The notes beneath the pieces were generated by a model. It had not been told where the DNA came from and made no database searches. It was given only the letters and a program-made list of their open reading frames with translations. Positions 7,658 to 11,763 of a DNA stretch of 11,763 bases are shown here, in pieces; positions within the stretch are counted from its first letter, which is position 1; every line of letters begins with the position of its first letter. Position numbers and translations under genes: made by a program. The stretch is from Lachnospiraceae bacterium (lineage in GTDB: Bacteria; Bacillota_A; Clostridia; Lachnospirales; Lachnospiraceae): contig JAFUEG010000050.1 of NCBI GenBank assembly GCA_017464045.1, forward strand, positions 1-11,763. The letters are read 5' to 3'.

Positions 7658-8530
7658 TTGAGTAAAAAGAAAAGGACTACTGCCATCATTTTGCTCATCG
7701 TTATCGAGCTTCTACTCGCAGCCGGAATTGCATTTACAAACGGAGCGGTGGAGAAGCATGAAACGATTAAGGAAATGATGAGAGATGCGGTGCTCCACGA
7801 GGAAAACAAGATAAGTCTTTTCGGACTTTCCGTTAATCCTTCGCTTATTGCAGGATTTACCGTGACCGGAATCATACTTATCTTTGCACTGATTGTGAGG
7901 ATCTTTGTTATACCGAGATTCAAAAATGTGCCTGGAAAATTCCAATTGGTATTGGAAACCTGGGTTGGATTTTTTGATAATTTGGCAAAGACAAACAGTC
8001 CGCACAGCAACGGATTTTTGGGAGCATATATATTTGCAACGGGAACCTATGTATTTACGGGTACTTGCTTTGAACTGTTTGGAATTCAGGCAATAACTAC
8101 CGAAGGACATTCCATATCACTTCCGGCACCTCTTGCCGATATAAATGGAGCGATTATGATGGGATGCCTATCGTATCTGATTATAATGTCCGGTGGTATT
8201 ATGAATAACAAGCTAAGAGGTGTGGGACTTACATTGAAGGAATTCTCACTTCCGCTATCCATGAGCTTCCGTCTTTTCGGAGCGCTCCTTTCGGGTATGC
8301 TTGTTACAGAGCTTATATACTTTACCTTGGGACTTTCGATATTGCTTCCGGTAGTGGTAGGCGTGGTTTTCACATTACTGCATGCGCTTATTCAGGCATA
8401 CGTGCTTACACTGCTTACGGCGATATTCTACGGAGAGGTTTCTGAACCGCCTAGACATAAGGAAAAGAAGCAAAAGAAGAATAAGAATAAAAATGATGCC
8501 GAGCCGGATGTGAAGGTTCAGGAAGCATAA
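7658..8530 (+). CDS. atpB: F-type ATP synthase subunit a, with extra N-terminal membrane segment
   Basis: Membrane stator subunit that forms the two ion half-channels against the c ring. The essential Arg205 is in MSFRLFGALLSG, and the C-terminal helix carries the conserved Gln246 in ALIQAYVLTLLTAIFYGE. The usual Asn of the RLFGN motif is Ala209. The canonical first helix appears to be about residues 61-86 (PSLIAGFTV...IVRIF). Ahead of it lie a basic start (MSKKKR), an added hydrophobic helix (8-27) and a polar loop. The C-terminus ends in a Lys/Asn/Glu-rich tail (about 266-290). At 290 residues it is longer than most Gram-positive a subunits. It starts with TTG and is the first gene of the operon; no atpI precedes it. 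Conserved channel residues make the assignment firm; the extra helix is visible, its role unknown. Confidence 0.95.
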   Translation: MSKKKRTTAIILLIVIELLLAAGIAFTNGAVEKHETIKEMMRDAVLHEENKISLFGLSVNPSLIAGFTVTGIILIFALIVRIFVIPRFKNVPGKFQLVLETWVGFFDNLAKTNSPHSNGFLGAYIFATGTYVFTGTCFELFGIQAITTEGHSISLPAPLADINGAIMMGCLSYLIIMSGGIMNNKLRGVGLTLKEFSLPLSMSFRLFGALLSGMLVTELIYFTLGLSILLPVVVGVVFTLLHALIQAYVLTLLTAIFYGEVSEPPRHKEKKQKKNKNKNDAEPDVKVQEA

Positions 8531-8631
8531 TATGATTACTATCAGGATTTAAGACTATACAGTAAGATAAGAAATTAATCCGGATAATAAATATGTAACA
8601 TATATTTTTATATAAATTGGAGGATAAAATA
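8531..8631 (+). other. 101-nt leader between atpB and atpE
   Basis: An AT-rich gap, the longest inside the operon; the other visible junctions overlap or are under 20 nt. It contains a weak inverted repeat ATATG-TAA-CATAT (8591-8603) followed by T-rich sequence, and ends with the strong atpE ribosome binding site. I see no convincing promoter or stable terminator. In E. coli the stretch before atpE enhances its translation because c is needed in many copies; a similar role here is inference. Confidence 0.3.
8619..8623 (+). promoter_or_regulatory. Ribosome binding site fixing the atpE start at 8632
   Basis: GGAGG with 8-nt spacing to ATG 8632. The in-frame TTG at 8617 overlaps this site and has no site of its own upstream, so it is rejected as the start. 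Confidence 0.8.
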
Positions 8632-9090
8632 ATGAATATAAGAATTTCAAAAAAAGTACCAGTAATTTTAGCAATAATAATCGTGCTTATGACAGTTTTT
8701 GTTTTTGCGGCACCAAAGCTTACTCAGGCTAAGGATGATACAAAAACTCAGACAGTAACCGTTGTTTCAACAGACGGGGTAAATACGGGAAAGACAGTTA
8801 TTTCAAACGAGGCAGATACAGTCGGGGGTGCAAATGATGCGGATGCAGAGGTTGAAGCAGCAGATTCAACCGGTTCAAAGGCTTATGCGGCTGCTATAGC
8901 AATCGGTCTTGCAGCACTCGGTGGTGCCATAGCAATGGGTATGGCTATATCCAAGTCAGCAGAGGGAGTATCCCGTCAGCCGGAAGCAAGCGGAAAGATT
9001 CAGGGACTTATGATGCTCGGTCTTGTATTTGTAGAGACAGTAGTTATATATGCATTGGTTGTAGCGATACTTATAGTATTTGTAATGTAG
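8632..9090 (+). CDS. atpE: F-type ATP synthase subunit c with signal-like N-terminal extension
   Basis: Rotor-ring proteolipid. The family hairpin occupies residues 84-152: helix 1 is Gly/Ala-rich (84-108), the cytoplasmic loop holds Arg115-Gln116-Pro117, and helix 2 carries the ion-binding Glu135 in VFVETVVIYAL. Arg-to-Glu spacing is 20, as in Ilyobacter c. Normal c subunits have 70-90 residues; this one has 152. The additional 83 residues comprise a basic start (RISKK), a hydrophobic helix (9-27) and a polar, acidic stretch (34-83; ten Asp/Glu against four Lys). This resembles a signal peptide or signal anchor, with possible cleavage after Ala33 (LTQA) or Ala26, and would place the acidic stretch outside, in agreement with c topology. 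At the position of the sodium-ligand Gln of Ilyobacter there is Met102, which favours proton use. Second gene of the operon. Confidence 0.94.
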   Translation: MNIRISKKVPVILAIIIVLMTVFVFAAPKLTQAKDDTKTQTVTVVSTDGVNTGKTVISNEADTVGGANDADAEVEAADSTGSKAYAAAIAIGLAALGGAIAMGMAISKSAEGVSRQPEASGKIQGLMMLGLVFVETVVIYALVVAILIVFVM

Positions 9091-9096
9091 CAAAGC

Positions 9097-9100
9097 GAGG
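9097..9100 (+). promoter_or_regulatory. Ribosome binding site fixing the atpF start at 9109
   Basis: GAGG ends 8 nt before ATG 9109. The upstream in-frame GTG at 9100 overlaps it and would add only three residues. Confidence 0.65.
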
Positions 9101-9108
9101 TGTGTAAT

Positions 9109-9615
9109 ATGGTACTCACAGGATTACCTCTTAATATTGATTTTCAGCAGATATTACTCCATCTTGCTAACTTTGCCATACTTTTCTTCGGTTTATACAT
9201 TCTTCTTTATAAGCCGGTTAAGGATTTTATGGATAAAAGACAGGCACATTATAAGAGCCTTGATGATGAGGCCAATGATAAGCTTGCCAGTGCTAAGGAA
9301 AAGGAAGAGGAATATCTAAACAAACTTAACAGCGTTGATGAAGAGATAGATAAAAAGAAAAAGGAAGCTTCTGCAGAGCTTGATACCATGCGTGTTGAAA
9401 AAGAAAAGGAAGCTAAAGAAAAGGCAGATAAGATTGTTGATGATGCACGTAAGGAAGCAGAGAGTGTCCGTACCAATATCATCAACAGTGCAAGCAGGGA
9501 TATAACCGATATGGTTAGTCAGGCTGCTGAAAAGATATTTATGAGTGATGATATAGAAAAGGCTTATGATGTTTTCTTGGAGGATGCTGAAAGGAGCGTA
9601 AAGGATGGAGAATAA
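9109..9615 (+). CDS. atpF: F-type ATP synthase subunit b
   Basis: Peripheral-stalk subunit that holds the catalytic head static against the rotor. From ATG 9109 it has 168 residues, the usual size for a single b. One N-terminal transmembrane helix (about 12-34, ending LLYKPVKDFMDKRQ, a typical b junction) is followed by a long, highly charged Lys/Glu/Ala-rich coiled coil (about 40-130) and a C-terminal part (AAEKIF, about 140-168) of the kind that binds delta. No delta domain is fused to its C-terminus, unlike the mycobacterial b-delta protein. The stop TAA (9613-9615) lies within the start region of atpA, so the two are translationally coupled. A complete separate atpH gene, normally next, is absent here. 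Confidence 0.93.
   Translation: MVLTGLPLNIDFQQILLHLANFAILFFGLYILLYKPVKDFMDKRQAHYKSLDDEANDKLASAKEKEEEYLNKLNSVDEEIDKKKKEASAELDTMRVEKEKEAKEKADKIVDDARKEAESVRTNIINSASRDITDMVSQAAEKIFMSDDIEKAYDVFLEDAERSVKDGE
9591..9596 (+). promoter_or_regulatory. Ribosome binding site for the atpA fusion gene
   Basis: AAGGAG lies inside the end of atpF, 8 nt before ATG 9605. A second, shorter GGAG (9607-9610) could serve the in-frame ATG 9617, so both starts are possible; they differ by four residues and do not affect the domain content. Confidence 0.65.
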
Positions 9616-11389
9616 AATGCCCGAAAAGCGTAATGCATATCTCTATGCCAAGGCAGCACCCACACAGGAACAAAAGGCAAGATTTGAGAGCTTTCTTAAG
9701 CAGAAATATAATGAGGATATAAGCCTTGAATGGGTAGAAGATAAAGAAATTAGAGGCTTTAAGCTCATTTATGACACGGAAATATTTAACTGGACTCCTG
9801 AAGGAAGATTTGCCCAGTTTAAGGATAAGTTAAATGAGATTTCCATGAGATATGCCAGCAAGTCACAGCCTGATCAGATGATTACCCTCCTTAAAAAGTC
9901 TATTGAAGACTTTGAGCTTGAGGCGGTTGCTGAGGAAGAGGGTAAGGTCAAAACCGTAGGTGACGGTATAGTCGTTGTGGAAGGTCTTGACTCGGTTAGG
10001 TATGGCGAGATAGTAGTCTTTGAATCCGGTGTAAAGGGTATGGTTCAGGATTTAAGACGTGGTGAGATAGGAGTTATCCTCTTTGGTGAGGATGATGAGA
10101 TAACAGACGGAAGTCTGGTAAGAAGAACTAAAAAGACTGCAGGTATTGCCGTAGGTGATGGCTTTGTAGGCAGAGTTGTAGATGCTCTCGGTAACCCTAT
10201 TGATGATAAGGGTGACATAGCAGCATCTGATTATCGTGCCTTGGAGACACCTGCACCAAGTATTATAGACAGACAGCCGGTAAATGAACCGATGGATACC
10301 GGACTTTTATCCATTGACTCCATGTTCCCTATAGGACGAGGACAAAGAGAGTTAATCATAGGTGACAGACAGACAGGAAAGACAACGGTTGCCCTTGATA
10401 CAATACTCAATCAGAAGGGTAACGGCGTTATATGTATATATGTTGCCATAGGACAAAAGGCGAGCAGTGTTGCGCAGCTCGTCGGTACATTAAATAAGCA
10501 TGATGCCATGGGTTATACCATAGTTGTAAATGCATCGGCTTCCGATCCTGCACCGCTTCAGTATATCGCGCCTTACGCGGGTACCGCTTTGGGAGAATAT
10601 TTGATGGAGCAGGGTAAGGACGTGCTTATGGTATATGATGATTTATCAAAGCATGCGATTGCATACAGAGCTTTGAGTCTTTTGCTTGAGCGTTCACCGG
10701 GACGTGAAGCATATCCGGGAGATGTATTTTATCTTCATTCAAGACTTTTGGAGCGTTCTGCACATCTGTCTGCCGAAAGAGGTGGCGGTTCACTTACTGC
10801 GCTTCCTATAGTAGAAACTCAGGCAGGAGATGTTTCAGCATATATTCCGACCAATATTATATCTATAACTGACGGTCAGATATTCCTTGAGAGCGAGCTT
10901 TTCTTCTCGGGACAAAGACCTGCGGTAAATGTCGGACTTTCCGTATCCCGTGTAGGTGGAGCTGCACAGACCAAGGCTATGAAAAAGGCGGCCGGCGGTG
11001 TAAGACTTGACCTCGCACAGTACAGGGAGATGGAGGTATTTACCCAGTTTTCAAGTGACCTTGATGATGCGACCAAAAGACAGCTGGTTTACGGTCAGGG
11101 ACTTATGAGACTCTTAAGACAGCCACAGAGCCATCCGATGAAGCTGCATGAGCAGGTTATAACCCTTGTTTCGGCTACCGCTCATGTTATGCAGGATATA
11201 CCGCTTGAGAGCATGCTGGATTTTAGAAATAAGCTTTTTGATTATTTCCATGCAAATGCCATGACACTTTGTAATACCATAGATGATACAGGTCTCTTAT
11301 CCGATGACGATAAGCAGACTATTATAGATGAGGCAAAGAAGTTCTGCGACGAATACCTTGAGGGTATGGTAAATGAGGACGGTGAGTAG
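9605..11389 (+). CDS. atpA: F-type ATP synthase alpha subunit with N-terminal delta/OSCP C-terminal domain (fusion)
   Basis: Residues about 90-594 are a normal F1 alpha chain: an N-terminal helix (QMITLLKKSIEDF), a beta-barrel start (VKTVGDGIVVVEGL), Walker A GDRQTGKT (253-260), Walker B LMVYDD (Asp345/346), and the family signature PAVNVGLSVS followed by the arginine-finger residue Arg449. In alpha this nucleotide site is usually non-catalytic, while Arg449 reaches the catalytic site of beta. The first 80 residues do not belong to alpha. They follow the pattern of the delta C-terminal domain: AYLYAKAAPTQEQKARF (family: strand, then T-E-E-Q-type helix), a charged strand, DKEIRGF in place of D-x-x-L-I-G-G, and NWTPEGRFAQFKDKL in place of D-x-S-x-x-G-R-L-x-x-L. 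Length (594 against about 505) fits the addition of one such domain. The delta N-terminal domain is missing. It overlaps the end of atpF; atpG follows by 2 nt. Confidence 0.93.
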   Translation: MENKMPEKRNAYLYAKAAPTQEQKARFESFLKQKYNEDISLEWVEDKEIRGFKLIYDTEIFNWTPEGRFAQFKDKLNEISMRYASKSQPDQMITLLKKSIEDFELEAVAEEEGKVKTVGDGIVVVEGLDSVRYGEIVVFESGVKGMVQDLRRGEIGVILFGEDDEITDGSLVRRTKKTAGIAVGDGFVGRVVDALGNPIDDKGDIAASDYRALETPAPSIIDRQPVNEPMDTGLLSIDSMFPIGRGQRELIIGDRQTGKTTVALDTILNQKGNGVICIYVAIGQKASSVAQLVGTLNKHDAMGYTIVVNASASDPAPLQYIAPYAGTALGEYLMEQGKDVLMVYDDLSKHAIAYRALSLLLERSPGREAYPGDVFYLHSRLLERSAHLSAERGGGSLTALPIVETQAGDVSAYIPTNIISITDGQIFLESELFFSGQRPAVNVGLSVSRVGGAAQTKAMKKAAGGVRLDLAQYREMEVFTQFSSDLDDATKRQLVYGQGLMRLLRQPQSHPMKLHEQVITLVSATAHVMQDIPLESMLDFRNKLFDYFHANAMTLCNTIDDTGLLSDDDKQTIIDEAKKFCDEYLEGMVNEDGE

Positions 11390-11391
11390 GA

Positions 11392-11763
11392 TTGCCAAGT
11401 GCAAAGGTAATTAAAAACCGAATTACGAGCGTTAAGAATACAAAGAAGATTACCAATGCCATGTATCTTATAGCTTCGACAAAGATGAGAAAGGCGAAGC
11501 TTGAGCTTGATGCGGCAAGGCCTTACTTTGATATTGTCGAACGCGAGATAAAGAGGATATTCGAAACAAAATCCGATGTTAAAAGTATGTATTTTTATCC
11601 TGAGACAGGAAGAAAGCCTGCCGAAAGATACGCTTATCTTGTAATCACTGCGGATAAGGGACTGGCAGGTGCATATAATCATAATATTATCCTTGCTGCG
11701 GATGAGGAGATGCGAAGGCATAATAATGTAAAGCTTTATGTCGTGGGTGAATACGGAAGACAG
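11392..11763 (+). CDS. atpG: F-type ATP synthase gamma subunit, 3'-partial
   Basis: Central rotor shaft of F1. The reading frame is open from TTG 11392 to the window end: 124 codons. The product begins MPSAKVIKNRITSVKNTKKI and continues TNAMYLIASTKMRKAK, the typical gamma N-terminal coiled-coil helix, followed by AARPYF and the conserved TADKGLAGAYN strand-turn. The start is only 2 nt after the atpA stop; the ribosome binding site is weak (GAGGAC at 11376-11381, or the AGGA near the stop), so coupled or re-initiated translation is likely. A TTG start fits the family N-terminus exactly, with no ATG before Met24 of the product. Expected downstream are atpD and atpC, beyond the window. Confidence 0.93.
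   Translation, partial: MPSAKVIKNRITSVKNTKKITNAMYLIASTKMRKAKLELDAARPYFDIVEREIKRIFETKSDVKSMYFYPETGRKPAERYAYLVITADKGLAGAYNHNIILAADEEMRRHNNVKLYVVGEYGRQ

Noticed and set aside
7363..8110. Long minus-strand frames over the end of the Ig-like gene and atpB
   Set aside because: They cross a terminator and a well supported ATP synthase gene on the other strand and show no domain or ribosome binding site.
8617..8631. TTG 8617 as the start of atpE
   Set aside because: It overlaps GGAGG 8619-8623, which is ideally placed for ATG 8632.
9100..9700. A hidden or frameshifted complete atpH between atpF and atpA
   Set aside because: atpF overlaps the atpA start, leaving no room, and the b C-terminus shows no delta N-terminal domain in any extension.

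Overview
The window is AT-rich and reads entirely on the + strand. Tightly packed genes, strong GGAGG-type ribosome binding sites, ATA/AGA-rich codon use and the protein families present suggest a low-GC Clostridia bacterium, most likely Lachnospiraceae. That placement is an inference from protein character, not a search result. I see no tRNA, rRNA, CRISPR array, insertion sequence or phage gene.

Region 1 (1-6446) looks like one transcription unit. It holds the 3' part of an M29-type aminopeptidase, a single-pass membrane protein with Q/P/Y-rich 20-residue repeats and an extracytoplasmic YARHG domain, a lipoprotein N-acetylmuramoyl-L-alanine amidase, phosphopentomutase (deoB) and pyrimidine-nucleoside phosphorylase (pdp). 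The last two form a salvage pair: Pdp releases (deoxy)ribose-1-phosphate and DeoB converts it to the 5-phosphate. Gaps between these genes are 28 nt or less, or the genes abut.

Region 2 (6447-7634) is a single gene with its own sigma-70-type promoter and a strong intrinsic terminator. It encodes a second single-pass protein with a repeat-rich cytoplasmic tail (12-residue Met/Gln/Pro repeats), a transmembrane helix, an extracytoplasmic coiled coil and an Ig-like C-terminal domain. Its plan parallels that of the YARHG protein.

Region 3 (7658-11763, running off the end) is an F-type ATP synthase operon: atpB (a), atpE (c), atpF (b), atpA (alpha) and the start of atpG (gamma). It is not standard. 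There is no separate atpH (delta) between atpF and atpA. Instead, about 80 residues at the N-terminus of the alpha chain resemble the C-terminal, stalk-binding domain of delta/OSCP, so the gene appears to encode a delta-CTD/alpha fusion without the delta N-terminal domain. The c subunit is about twice the usual length, with a signal-anchor-like segment and an acidic extension ahead of its normal hairpin. The a subunit also has an extra N-terminal transmembrane segment and a lysine-rich tail. The operon's first gene starts only 23 nt after the intrinsic terminator, so where its transcript begins is an open question. The remodelled ATP synthase is the most interesting content of the window.
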